The notes under the pieces: generated by a model | The model's input: the letters and a program-made list of their open reading frames with translations, nothing else | Databases searched by the model: none | What the model was told of the DNA's origin: nothing | Shown: in pieces, positions 20,201-29,800 of the stretch | How the letters are laid out: the number at the start of each line of letters is the position of its first letter | Position numbering within the stretch: the first letter of the stretch is position 1 | Assembly: GCA_025928545.1 (NCBI GenBank) | Contig: JAICJH010000007.1 | Span: 1-64,000 of the forward strand | Direction of reading: 5' to 3' | DNA from: Bryobacteraceae bacterium | Lineage (GTDB): Bacteria > Acidobacteriota > Terriglobia > Bryobacterales > Bryobacteraceae | Length of the DNA: 64,000 nt | Made by a program: the position numbers and the translations under genes

Positions 20201-23200
20201 CCGAATACTCAGGTCAGCGGGTACGTTTCATCGACCTGACCAATACGGCTGCGCCAGGACAGACGATCACTTTTAGCGCCCCCGCAAACGTAAGTTTCAG
20301 CGCTGGCACAATTACTCTCGCCGCGACAGCCAGTTCGGGACTTGGCGTGACCTTCACTGGAAACACGCCTGCGGTTTGCACGGTTAACGGAACGACTGTG
20401 ACCATTGTCGCGGTGGGAAGCTGCTCCATTACAGCCGCACAACCGGGTAACGCAATTTATGCGGCAGCAACACCGGTGACACAAACCTTCAGTGTCATTC
20501 AGGGATCCCAGACGGTTGCTTTCGCCGGCTTGAGCGCCGGCTTTTTGGGCGCCCCCCCCATCACTCTCAATGCAACGGCCAGTTCGGGGCTCCCGGTTAG
20601 TTTTAATTCGCTGACCCCAACCGTCTGCACTGTTTCGCTCAATACGGCCTCGATGGTCAGTCTGGGGACTTGTTCCATCGCCGCCAGCCAGGCGGGAAAC
20701 GCGAATTACACGGCTGCGGTTTCGGTGACTCAGAGCTTCACGGTGAGCCAGGCCGCGGCTACTACGGTTACAGTCGGCAGTTCGTCCAACCCCTCGGTGT
20801 TCGGGCACAGCGTTACGGTAAGCGCAACGGTATTGCCGGCCGGGGTGACCGGCAAGGTCACATTTTATTACGGCAGCTCAGTACTGGGAACGGCAACGCT
20901 TTCGGGAGGTAAGGCATCGCTGACTACGCGGCTATTACCATCGGGCAGTCAGAATTTCAGCGCCTTCTACCTGGGCGATGTGAGCCATGCTCCGTCCGCT
21001 TCCGCGGCTCTGCCGCAACTGGTGAATACGATTGCAGGTCCTGGCCTCGCTGCGGCGATGAATTACGGTGCGAATCAATCGCCCCAAGCCGTTACAGTTG
21101 CCGATTTCAACGGCGATGGTAAGCCTGACATGGCGGTAGCAAACAATCTGGGCAGCAACCTGAATATTCTCATCGGCAATGGCGACGGAACGTTCAAGGC
21201 GGCTGTTGCGTATGCAACAGATGTAATACATTCCCCGGTGGTTGCCGTGGACCTCAACGGCGACGGTATCACGGATCTGGCCGTAGGAGCCCAGCTCGGA
21301 AAAGTGGACGTATTACTGGGCAATCCCGATGGCACATTTCAGGCGGCGATCGCTTACTGGCCGGCGGTAGGGAACACGAGTGTGATAGCCGCCGATTTCA
21401 ATCACGACGGACGTGCGGATCTGGCAGTTGCGGATAGCGCCTCGAACAGTCTGTTCATTCTGCGCGGCAACGGCGATGGTACTTTGCAGGCTGCCAATTA
21501 TTATCCGGTCGGGAACGTACCAATTTCGTTGACAGCCGGGGATTTCAATGGAGATGGCGTCGTGGATCTCGTGACAGCCAATGCAATTGGCAACGACGTC
21601 AGTGTCCTGCTCGGCAACGCGGACGGTACTTTTTCCCCCGCCGTTCACTACTCCGCCGACTCGCAACCATCCTCGATCGCGACCGGAGATTTCAATGGCG
21701 ACGGCAAAGCGGATCTTGCAGTCGCCAACAAGGCCGGAAAAACCATCAGTATCTTACTGGGTAACGGCGACGGGACTTTCCAGGCGCGTGTCAACTATAC
21801 CGCCGGCACGGCGCCTCAGATGGTTGTGACGAGTGATCTCGACGGAGACGGCAACGCCGATCTGGCCATGGCGGATAACAGCGGGACCAGCGTGTACGTG
21901 TTGTTGGGGAATGGCGATGGAACCTTCCAGGCAGCCACCAGTTATGGAGCGGGAACGTCGCCGGCCGCAATTGCGATCAGCGATTTCGATGGTGATGGAC
22001 GACCGGATCTGGTAGTGGCAAACGCCGGCAGCAACAATATTTCCGTGCTCCTGGGCAATCCCCCCCCCACTCCTTCGGTAACATCCGTTACTCCGAATAA
22101 CGTGCCGGCGGGAAGCCCGGCAACGGCGATAGTGTTGGCCGGCTCAAATTTCACTAAAGGCAACACGGTCTTTTTCACGCCGCCGCGTGGGGCGCCAACG
22201 AGCATTCCGCTCAGCCTGCTTGAAGCGGCGCAGATCGGCGCGAGCATACCGGCGACGATGTTGTCATCGGCGGGAACCGCGCAGGTTGCGATCGCGAACG
22301 CTGTGGGAGCGCTCTCGAATCAAGTAGCGTTTACCATTTCGGCGCCATCCGTCAGTTCCGTTACGCCTAACATCGTGCCCGCCGGAAGCGGGGCCACGGC
22401 CGTCACCGTGACAGGGCAGAATTTCACCAGCGGAGCAACTTTCGTCTTCACTCCCCCCGGCCGGACGGCGATCACGATTACCGCGAGCGTAGTGCAAGCC
22501 GCTCAGATTGCGGCGACGATACCCGCGACATTGTTGTCTTCGGCGGGAACCGCGCAGATCGCCATTGCGAATTCCGGTGGAACGCTGTCGAATCAAATGC
22601 CGTTCCAGATCGTGGCGCCAACCATTACTTCAGTCAATCCCGGATCAACTCCAGCCGGAAGCGCACCGGCTGCGTTAACCGTAAATGGGTTCAATTTCAC
22701 CAGTGGGGCTACAATCGTCTTCACGCCTCCAGGCCAGTCTGCTGCAACGATCACGCCGAGCGCGATTCAGGCGGCGCAACTAGCCGCGACAATTCCCGCC
22801 ACGCTGCTGACTTCGGCCGGCACGGCACAAGTTGCAATTGCCAATGGAGTCGGGACATTGTCGAATCAATACCCGTTTACAATTACAGTCCCGGGTACCG
22901 CTTCTCAGACAATCAGTTTCGCGGCGATTCCCAATCAAATCTTCGGAGCCTCGCCCTTTGTCATCCAACCGACGGCCAGTTCAGGTCTGGCTGTGGGTCT
23001 GACATCGACGACTCCGTCCGTGTGTTCGATCGCGGGCGGTCTCGTGACGATACTGACGCCGGGAACGTGCACAATTGTTGCCAGCCAGCCGGGAAACTCG
23101 AGTTTCACAGCCGCACCTCCTGTCAGCCAGAGCTTCGTTATCTCGGTACCACTCGATTCCGTGCTGCTGGCGATAGGCTCCGCGACGGTCACCACCGGGC

Positions 23201-23739
23201 AGAGTATCGAAATACCGGTGCAACTGACCGCCACAGGCACCGCAAATCCGGCGACGTTCCAGGCAGATCTGAGTTTCGATCCCACGAAACTGACGTTTAC
23301 GTCGGCGCGCGCGGGAACACAGGCGATAAGTGCAGGAAAGAGTCTTTCCAGCAACAGCATCTCAGGAGGAGACGTCCGGATACTGGTTGCAGGAGTGAAT
23401 CAGAACGTGATTCCGAATGGGGTGGCGGCATATGCGACGTTTACGATCTCTCCTCTGTTCAACTCGGGCACGACAAGCATCGCGCCGTTGAATTGCAGCG
23501 CCGCGAATCCGGCGGCCAACTCTTTGGTGACTCCGTGCAGCGCGGGAACAATTCGTTACGTGACCTGCGACATCGCTGCCGATGGAAACGTAAATGTGGC
23601 GGACGTCCAGTTGATCATCAACGAAGCGCTCGGTGTAATCCCCGCGGTTCACGATCTGAACAGCGACGGAGCCGTGAACGTGGCTGACGTCCAGAAAGTC
23701 ATCAACGCCGCGTTGGGCCTGGGTTGCGTAGTCCCATGA
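14236..23739 (+). CDS. Giant secreted NHL-propeller protein ending in cohesin-like and dockerin-like domains (giant 1)
   Basis: About 3167 residues. The ATG at 14236 starts a good signal peptide (MERGRLVRLGKSRLYFVIVL, cleavage after an ASA); the frame is open to 14164. Order of parts: one BACON-like domain; four six-blade NHL propellers with two BACON-like domains (WLTVSPxSG, then TITIxGQ) between neighbours; Ig-like repeats; seven FG-GAP/VCBS calcium repeats (DFNGDGKPDLAVA type); three IPT/TIG-like domains (SVTPNxVPAGS); one more Ig-like repeat; a cohesin-like domain; and a dockerin-like EF-loop pair at the extreme end. No transmembrane anchor, sortase or autotransporter segment is seen after the dockerin. 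Likely extracellular and calcium-dependent. The function of the whole is unknown; scaffold or adhesin is inferred. It is followed after 121 bp by a related giant gene. Confidence 0.88.
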   Translation: MERGRLVRLGKSRLYFVIVLTALSFDASAATLSPSTSTIGAATGTGSLTLTQTTASAWTAASSAAWLTVTPASGSGNASLTFTFTANSSPNARQATIRAAGQSVSVLQLGATGAYTAWGSTAYGQIRTIAGNGVSTYGGDSGAATLASLSFPTGVTVDSNGNVYVADTYNNRIRRIDASSGIITSYAAQLSSPNGLAVDGAGNLYFADTGTNRIRRIDGVTGTITTVAGTGAGGFSGDGGAATLAQLNSPNGVAVTNTGDIYIADSINYRIRRVDAVTGLIATIAGTGVPGFAGDGGPAKSAQLYFPTGLALDSSGNVYIADSNNNRIRRVDALTSGITTVAGGGTGTDGGPANEAFLSDLRGVVVDRAGNLYLADTHYCRLRRVDGVTGVITSLISGYCGFGGDGGPATSSLVSSPSGVALDGAGNLYVADANNNRIRFVDLSTPQVTLGPGLGVGPAAGTGTVGITISPAAAIWQATSSAAWLTLTTPSGAGSGTINFSFTANGSATSRAATISLYGQSVTITQAGAAVALSGSSATVGPSAGSGTVNLIVTPPGTWSASSNSSWLSVSPVSGSTGVTVTYTYSANGGVSARTGLIVIAGKIFTVLQLGTSGAYTAWGSSGYGQIRTIAGNGTSGYSGDGGPGPLASLGSGLPAIAVDPMGNVYIADANNFRIRRMDAVSGSVTTVAGSSPCCGSYGDGGQATSASLYYPSGLAVDAGGNIYIADTNNNRIRRVDAASGIIITVAGSATGGFSGDGGPAIAAQLNQPAGIAIDGIGNLYISDTGNSRIRRVDAITGVISTLAGTGAPGFSGDGGSAIFAQISGVRGLALDSSTNLFIADTGNGRIRRVDAITGKITTVAGGACCGSSGDGGLATAAYLSSPQGVVVDPGGNLYIADAYGYKIRRVDSATGKISTAAGSGVAGFGGDGGPATASLLNYPAGITLDGMGNLYIGDSTNYRVRFVDLATPQVTLTSASASVGAVAGTGNVGVGLSPPGSPWQAASSAPWLTLTSSGGVGSGILSYSFTANNTTSSRSATITIYGQRLTVTQSGATVGLSSATVTLGSAAGSGNLALTVNPAAPWTAVSTASWLTVSPASGSTGTTVTYAYTANTSAYAREAVLLIAGKTVSVLQLGASGAYTSWGTSFYGAITTIAGNGNSGYGGDGGAATAAALTPGGIAVDANGNVYIAESSNNRIRRVDSATGVITTVAGNGTHAFADNVSATSGALASPGAVVLDAAGNLYIADTGNHRIRRVDAVTGALTTVAGNGSTDIGGDGGAATGSGLSSPAGLALDGAGNLFIADTGHYRIRRVDAINGVISTFAGSGASGYSGDGGPATASLLMGPGALASDAAGNIYFVDGQRIRRVDALSSLISTVAGNGGSGFSGDGGPATTAQLFNPLGLALDAQGDLFISDASNNRVRRVDAVTHVIATVVGTGGCCNSSGDGGPAIAAQLQQPQGLAIDGNGNLYIADGNRVRFVDYSTARSILSPTYANVAATSGSGTATVTTLPPGASWIAVSNIPWLTVITTSGTGNGSLAYSFSANTSTDSRTGAITIYGQTLFVVQAGVSASLSPSSAAAPVTAGTGTVQLTLTQPASWTASSSAAWLTLSSTSGIGNATLTYSYTANTGTNGRMATILAGGQKLTIYQAGTGGIVTPWGTTFHGDIVTVAGTGVAGFNGDGGSALVSTLNTPTSSAVDANGNLYIADAFNNRIRRVDAASGNISTIAGTGAAGFSGDGAAATAAELNHPRRLAFDTVGNLFVADQLNNRIRRIDVVSGKISTVAGGGSVLGDGGAATSAQLNGPIGVTLDQSGNIYITDTANNRLRFVNAASGLITTIAGTGTAGISGDGGPAIAAQLNAPVGLAVDPAGNVFFAEYYNNRIRRVDGATGTISTFAGSGIAGFSGDGGVATSAKMSAPWDVAIDNSGNYYIADDGNRRVRQITGGVISTLAGPGATSASGDGGPAFAAFLNFPTGVAVDGAGNLYVTEYSGQRVRFIDLTNTAAPGQTITFSAPANVSFSAGTITLAATASSGLGVTFTGNTPAVCTVNGTTVTIVAVGSCSITAAQPGNAIYAAATPVTQTFSVIQGSQTVAFAGLSAGFLGAPPITLNATASSGLPVSFNSLTPTVCTVSLNTASMVSLGTCSIAASQAGNANYTAAVSVTQSFTVSQAAATTVTVGSSSNPSVFGHSVTVSATVLPAGVTGKVTFYYGSSVLGTATLSGGKASLTTRLLPSGSQNFSAFYLGDVSHAPSASAALPQLVNTIAGPGLAAAMNYGANQSPQAVTVADFNGDGKPDMAVANNLGSNLNILIGNGDGTFKAAVAYATDVIHSPVVAVDLNGDGITDLAVGAQLGKVDVLLGNPDGTFQAAIAYWPAVGNTSVIAADFNHDGRADLAVADSASNSLFILRGNGDGTLQAANYYPVGNVPISLTAGDFNGDGVVDLVTANAIGNDVSVLLGNADGTFSPAVHYSADSQPSSIATGDFNGDGKADLAVANKAGKTISILLGNGDGTFQARVNYTAGTAPQMVVTSDLDGDGNADLAMADNSGTSVYVLLGNGDGTFQAATSYGAGTSPAAIAISDFDGDGRPDLVVANAGSNNISVLLGNPPPTPSVTSVTPNNVPAGSPATAIVLAGSNFTKGNTVFFTPPRGAPTSIPLSLLEAAQIGASIPATMLSSAGTAQVAIANAVGALSNQVAFTISAPSVSSVTPNIVPAGSGATAVTVTGQNFTSGATFVFTPPGRTAITITASVVQAAQIAATIPATLLSSAGTAQIAIANSGGTLSNQMPFQIVAPTITSVNPGSTPAGSAPAALTVNGFNFTSGATIVFTPPGQSAATITPSAIQAAQLAATIPATLLTSAGTAQVAIANGVGTLSNQYPFTITVPGTASQTISFAAIPNQIFGASPFVIQPTASSGLAVGLTSTTPSVCSIAGGLVTILTPGTCTIVASQPGNSSFTAAPPVSQSFVISVPLDSVLLAIGSATVTTGQSIEIPVQLTATGTANPATFQADLSFDPTKLTFTSARAGTQAISAGKSLSSNSISGGDVRILVAGVNQNVIPNGVAAYATFTISPLFNSGTTSIAPLNCSAANPAANSLVTPCSAGTIRYVTCDIAADGNVNVADVQLIINEALGVIPAVHDLNSDGAVNVADVQKVINAALGLGCVVP
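14611..20250 (+). repeat. Four six-blade NHL propellers (24 blades) in giant 1
   Basis: Blades share GDGGPAT..., then GNLYIADTGNNRIRRVD. The four propellers lie at about 14611-15575, 16114-17145, 17686-18698 and 19237-20250. I counted six NHL cores in each. In every case the sixth blade ends RxRFVD or RVRFID instead of RIRRVD, marking the propeller end. About 540 bp coding for two BACON-like domains separate them. The periodicity is coding, not a CRISPR or satellite. Confidence 0.85.
21058..22070 (+). repeat. Seven FG-GAP/VCBS repeats in giant 1
   Basis: Seven calcium-loop repeats: DFNGDGKPDMAVA, DLNGDGITDLAVG, DFNHDGRADLAVA, DFNGDGVVDLVTA, DFNGDGKADLAVA, DLDGDGNADLAMA and DFDGDGRPDLVVA. Each is followed by a LLGNGDGTF-type strand. 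Seven repeats are what an integrin-alpha-like seven-blade propeller needs. The second giant protein lacks this block. Confidence 0.88.
23161..23470 (+). other. Cohesin-like domain in giant 1
   Basis: The encoded segment begins VLLAIGSATVTTGQSIEIPV, continues QADLSFDPTKLTF and SARAGT, and ends NGVAAYATFTISP. This follows the cohesin pattern: a G-[DEQ]-x-[IV]-x-[IV]-P-V-x-L strand, an F-x-x-x-[LI]-x-[FY]-D-P-x-K-L strand, and a late G-x-[VL]-A-x-x-x-F strand. Recognition is by eye; a profile search would settle it. Confidence 0.7.
23566..23736 (+). other. Dockerin-like EF-loop pair at the C-terminus of giant 1
   Basis: Two 12-residue calcium loops, DIAADGNVNVAD and DLNSDGAVNVAD, each followed by a helix (VQLIINEALG, VQKVINAALG). 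This is the dockerin type I pattern DxNxDGxxNxxD. The first loop has Ala at position 3 where Asn or Asp is usual. A Cys precedes the first loop and another follows the second helix (GLGC), three residues before the end of the protein. Confidence 0.8.
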
Positions 23740-23860
23740 TGCCCGGAGTAGTGTGGAGTAGTGTAATGAGGCGAAGGCGTAGCGTTACCCGGTTCCGGCG
23801 GCTATTAACACTTTTACTGATTACAGCGATAGTCTTTGCAAATATGAATTGCGTGATGGC
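23740..23860. other. Spacer between the two giant genes, with a 10-bp tandem repeat
   Basis: The 121-bp spacer holds two direct copies of GGAGTAGTGT at 23745-23764, just after the giant 1 stop. I see no strong hairpin terminator and no convincing promoter, so read-through from giant 1 into giant 2 is possible. Confidence 0.5.
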
Positions 23861-26800
23861 GTGAAAACATTCTTCGCTCTGGCCCTTGCGGTGTTTACCG
23901 TCCAGGGCCTTTCCGCTTCGGCGACCTTGTCGGCTACATCGGCGACGGTTGCGACAGCGGCAGGTTCCTCCAGTTTTTCCCTTACATTGACACCCGCTGC
24001 TGCGTGGACCGCTACGAGCAGCGCTACATGGCTAACGGTGAGCCCGACGTCTGGTTCGGCAAGTGCCGTGATTACGTATTCGTGGACGGCGAATACCGCC
24101 GTGCCCGCGCGACAGGCCCGGATCGATGTCGCGGGGAAGAGCTTTTTCGTGATTCAGATCGGATCCGGCGGAGCTTATACGCCGTGGGGTTCGCCCGGAT
24201 ACGGGACCATCAGCACTATTGCCGGTAATGGCATATCCTCCACCACAGGGGACAACGGGCCGGCCACGCTGGCTGGCATCAACCGCCCAAGTGCTGTAGC
24301 CCTGGATGCCAATGGCAACCTCTACATTGCCAGCGGAGGAGGCAATCAGATACGCCGGGTGGATACGGGCACCGGAATCATTACAACTGTTGCGGGTACG
24401 GGCAGTGGATCGTATTCGGGGGATGGCGGGCCGGCGGTTTCCGCTACCCTGAACAACCCGATCGCCCTTGCGCTCGATCGGGCGGGAAATATTTATGTCG
24501 CCGATTACAACAATGGCCGGATTCGACGAGTGGATGCGAACACCGGATTCATCTCAACCATCGCCGGAACAGGTAACGCTACGTTCGGTGGCAATGGGGG
24601 CGACGGCGGTCTCGCGACGGCGGCGAATGTCCCGTTTCCCAGCGGACTGGCGGTGGATAGCGCAGGAAATCTGTTTATTTCCGACCACACAAACCGCGTT
24701 CGGCGCGTGGACGCGGTATCCGGGATCATTACTGCGGCTGCCGGGAACGGCACGGCGGGATTTGCAGGGGACGGCGGACCGGCGGCGTCAGCATCCCTGA
24801 ATTCCCCGCAGAAGCTGGCATTCGACGCGGTTGGAAATCTTCTGATCGCCGATCAGCTCAATTCCCGGATTCGACGAGTGGACGGCGTTTCCGGGCTCAT
24901 TTCAACCATAGCGGGGGGCGGCTCGGGTGGCGATGGAGGACTGGCAACATCAGCGTCGATGAATCCGTACAGCTTAACCATCGACAACAATGGCAACATT
25001 CTTGTCGGCGACGCGGGAAACTATTCTGTTCGGCGGATCGACACGGCCACCGGCATTATTTCAACAGTGGCAGGCGGCGGTTATGGATTTGGCGGTGACG
25101 GAGGAGCGGCGACTTCGGCATCGTTGAATTATCCGAGCGATATAGTAACCGACGCTCTGGGGTCGCTCTATATTGCCGATTACAACAACCAGCGGATTCG
25201 CTTTGTAGATCGCGCTACGCCCCAGATCGTGCCCGCGTCCCAAGTGATCAACGTCACGGCTCCGGCAGGTAATGGCACGGTCTCATTCACGGTCACACCT
25301 GCCGCAGGCTTCTGGGTAGCGGCTTCCAGTTCCGCCTGGCTATCCATCACCACTACGAACGGCAGCGGAAGCGGCAGTCTTTCTTACTCGTACACAGCGA
25401 ACACTTCGGCGCTGACGCGCAGCGCGGCGATTTTGATCGGCGGCAAGATCATACAGGTAAATCAGGCGGGTTCAACGGTCACACTTTCACCGGCGTCGAC
25501 GACTGTCTCCGCCGCTGGTGGAGGCGGCGCGCTGAATATCACGGTGACTCCGTCGGCCTTGTGGACCGCATCGAGCAGTGCCGCGTGGTTGACGGTCTCG
25601 CCTTCGAGTGGCTCGGCAAGCGCGACGCTCACGTGGAGCGCTGCCGCAAACGGAGGTGCGAACGCGCGAACAGCCGTCATCACGGCGGGCAGCAAGACGT
25701 TCTCGGTGTTGCAATACGGCGTCGCGGGAATTTACACGGCCTGGGGGCTAACAGCGAACGGCCAGATTTCGACGATTGCAGGAGGAGGCGGCGGTGGAGA
25801 CAACATCCCGGCAGTGCAAAGTTCGCTGGCGTTTCCCAATGCGGTGGCAATCGATGCGAATGGGAATGTCTTCATTGCCGAAAGCGCCCGGATTCGGCGC
25901 GTGGATGCGGTGACCGGAATCATCACCACGGTGGCCGGAACCGGAGTACAGGGTTTCAGCGGCGACTCAGGGGCAGCGACCAGCGCGCAGTTGCGCAGTC
26001 CAACTTCCATCGCCTTTGCGGGATCGAATATTTATTTCGCCGATAGCGGGAACAATCGAATCCGAATGATCGATTCCGGCGGTACGATCACGACAATTGC
26101 CGGGACGGGGACGGCCGGTTTTAGCGGAGATGGCGGTCCGGCCATCCTGGCAGCGTTGAAAACGCCCCTGGGGCTTGTTGCCGATGCCGCGGGAAATCTA
26201 TATGTAGGAGACGCGGGCAACGCGCGAGTTCGACGCATCGAGGGGCAGGCCGGAACCATCACAACAGTTGCCGGCACCGGAGTATTCGGATATACGGGCG
26301 ACGGCGGCGCGGCCTTGTCCGCAACGATGAAATATCCCGGACAACTTGCGCTTAATCGGGCCGGTGATCTTTATATTGACGACGCACAGAGTTATGCGGT
26401 CCGCCGGGTGGACGCGGTCACGGGCAAGATTTCGACAGCCGCCGGTTCCGGCTCCAGTTGTTGCACTCTGGGCGACGGCTCATCCGCTTTGAACGCTTCC
26501 ATGAATCCGGTTGGAATTGCAGTGGACGCCGCGGGTAATCTGTTCATCGCGGATTCAGGCAACTACAGAGTCAGAAAAGTAGATACACAGGGGATTATTG
26601 CCACCATCGCGGGGACAGGATGCTGCTCCGGCGCAACGGGAGATGGAGGGCCGGCGCTGTCGGCGTCGATGGGTCCCGCGAACATAGCTGTCGATTCCTG
26701 CGGAAATATCTACGTGATCGATACCTCACGGGTACGTTTCATCGACTATTCGACGCCTTCAGTAACTTTGTCCACGAAGACCGTCAACGCTTTACAGGGT

Positions 26801-29800
26801 GGAGGGAATGGCTCATTCACTATTACAGTGGCGCCGGCGGGCTCGGCCTGGGTTGCGATCAGCAGCGCCGCGTGGCTGACTGTTACGACGGCCTCCGGTT
26901 CAGGAAACTCGGCAATCAATTACACGGCGACCCTTAATGCTTCATTGGCCGCACGGACCGCATCGATTACGGTGCTGGGACAGAGGCTGATTGTGACTCA
27001 GCCGGGAGCTGTCGCGAATCTGTCCTCATTCGGCTCCGAAGTCGATTCCATCGAAGGGACAACAGCGATCGGCCTGACCTTGAGCCCGGCGGTTTCATGG
27101 AGCGCCACCAGCAGTGCGGCGTGGCTCACTGTGAGCCCGGCGAGCGGGACAACATCCGGTAATTTGATTATCAGCTGGACGGCAAACGCAGGCACCGCGC
27201 CGAGAATGGCCACCATTCTGGCGGCCGGTCAAAAATATACGCTGCTCCAGTCAGGTTCGGGGAAACGCTATTCTCTGTGGGACGCCGGCCCCTTCGGAAC
27301 CATTCAGACAATAGCAGGAAACGGTCAGAGCGGATCGAGCGGCGATGGCAGCCTGGCAACGGCCGCGAAACTGGCTCCTTCGCACGTAGCCACGGATGCG
27401 AACGGCAACATATTTATCGCCGACTCAAACGGCTACAAAGTGCGCCGCATCGATGCGTCCACTGGTATCATTTCGACAGTCGCCGGTAACGGGAACTATG
27501 GAGCTTCCGGAGATGGCGGACCGGCGACAAGCGCAACGCTCTACAGTCCGCAAAGCGTTGCAGTGGACTTTGCCGGAAACCTCTTCATTGCCGATACCAG
27601 TAACCATCGCGTCAGGCGTGTGGACGCAGTGACCGGAATCATCACTACGATTGCGGGCACGGGAACGGCCGGATTCGGCGGGGATGGTGGTCCGGCAACC
27701 GCGGCATTCTTATCCTCTCCGCGTGACGTGGCGGTGGATGGAAACGGTATTCTCTATATTGCGGACTCGAACAATTACCGGATCAGGCGAATCGATCCCG
27801 CCAGTGGAATTATCACCACGGTCGCAGGTTCCGGAATATCCGGATTTTCGGGCGACGGCAGTGCGGCGCTGCAGGCTCAGATCAGCACGGCTGCCGCAAT
27901 TGCGCTCAATGCCGCAGGCGATATCTTCATTGCCGACAGCAACAATTACCGAGTGCGAAAGGTATCCTTCGCAACGGGACTGATCACAACTATTGCCGGC
28001 AATGGCAGTTGTTGCAGCATTCAGACAGGAACACTGGCGACAGCTACGAGTCTCTATGGGATCAACGGCCTCACATCTGATGCTTCGGGCAATTTGTATC
28101 TCCTGTCGAACAATGTGAATTCGGCCTACAGGATCGATGCTATCTCAGGAATCATTACCCTTGCCGCCGGAACGGGAACATGTTGCAACGCTTTTTCGGG
28201 CGACGGCGGGCCGGCAGTGCTTGCCGCATTGAATTATCCAAACTATATATCGGTGGATGGTATCGGGAATCTATACATATCGGAATCGTACAGGCTCCGG
28301 TTCGTGGATTACTCCACGCCGCAAATTTCGCTGGGTACGGCGGATGTTCGCGTGGGCGCGAGTGGGGGCTCGGGCAGTACCTCGCTGACCATTGCGCCCT
28401 CCGGCACGGCCTGGATCGCGACCTCTTCCGCGTCATGGCTCACGCCGTCGACTGCGAGCGGAACGGGCAGCGGCACACTCACCTTCAGCTATGCAGCCAA
28501 CAATACATTCGGCTCGCGCAGCGCGGGGATCAGTATTTTCGGCAAGACGCTCACGGTAACGCAGTCTGGCGCAACAGCATCGCTCAGCCCGTCTTTTGTC
28601 ACGCTCAGCGCCGATGCAGGGAATGGCTTCATCGCGCTGCTGGCACCCGCCGGGATCGGGTGGACCGTGACGAGCAGCGCCGCCTGGCTGACGCCCGGTA
28701 CTGCCTCGGGCAGCGGCAACGCGATCATAAATTATTCGCTGACCGCAAATCCGTCACAGATCCCGCGGACCGCGGCCATCCTGGTGGCGGGGCAAGCATT
28801 CGTCATTCGCCAATTGGGAACGGGGCTGCAATATTCGCAGTGGGGCCCGGGAGCAGCAGGGCAGATTCGTACCATCGTCGGGGGCGCCAGCACGAGTTAT
28901 TCGGGCGACGGAGGTCCTGCGACGGCGGCGTCCATTTACAATCCTCAGGCGATCGCGTTCGATGGTAACGGCGTCATGTACATTGCGGACGCGGGGAATT
29001 CCCGCATACGGAGCGTGGATCCGGCAACCGGAAATATCGCGACAGTCGCCGGTCTCTCGGCCACCGGCTTCAGCGGGGATGGAAACCAGGCAACAGCGTC
29101 AAGTTTCTCAAATCCTTCCGGCGTCGCGGTGGATGCGGCCGGCAATATTTATATTGCCGATACAGGAAACAACCGCGTTCGCAGGGTTGACGCCCTGACC
29201 GGCCTGGTTTCCACAGTGGCGGGTGGCGGATCGGCGGGTTTCTCGGGCGACGGCGGATTGGCAACAGCAGCCAGCCTGAACGGCCCTACCGCTATTCTCC
29301 TGGACGCTGCGGGAAATCTCTATATCGCCGACACCCAGAACAACGTCGTCCGGCGAGTGGATGCGCTCTCCGGAATCATCCTGACGTGGGCTGGAAATCT
29401 GAGCGGCGTTTATGGGGGCGACAACGGACTGGCGACCGCCGCCGGGCTATACCGGCCGAGCGGGCTGGCTCTGGATTCAGCGGGTAACCTGCTGATCGCC
29501 GACTCGCAGAATTCACGAATTCGAAAAGTGAACGCCGCCACGGGCATCATCACGACGGTAGCGGGCGGCAATACTTGCTGCTCCAATGGAGACGGCGGAC
29601 CAGCAACTTCCGCCGGCCTTTCAACTCCCACTGGTGTTGCAGTCGATTCATCCGGGAACATCTATATTGCGGAATCCGGCAACTATCGGATCCGGCGGGT
29701 GGACGGTACAACGGGAATCATCACGACTTTCTCCGGTGGATGCTGCGGCACTTCAGGAGACGGCGGCCCGGCAAGCCAGGCTACTTTTAATTCACCGCGC

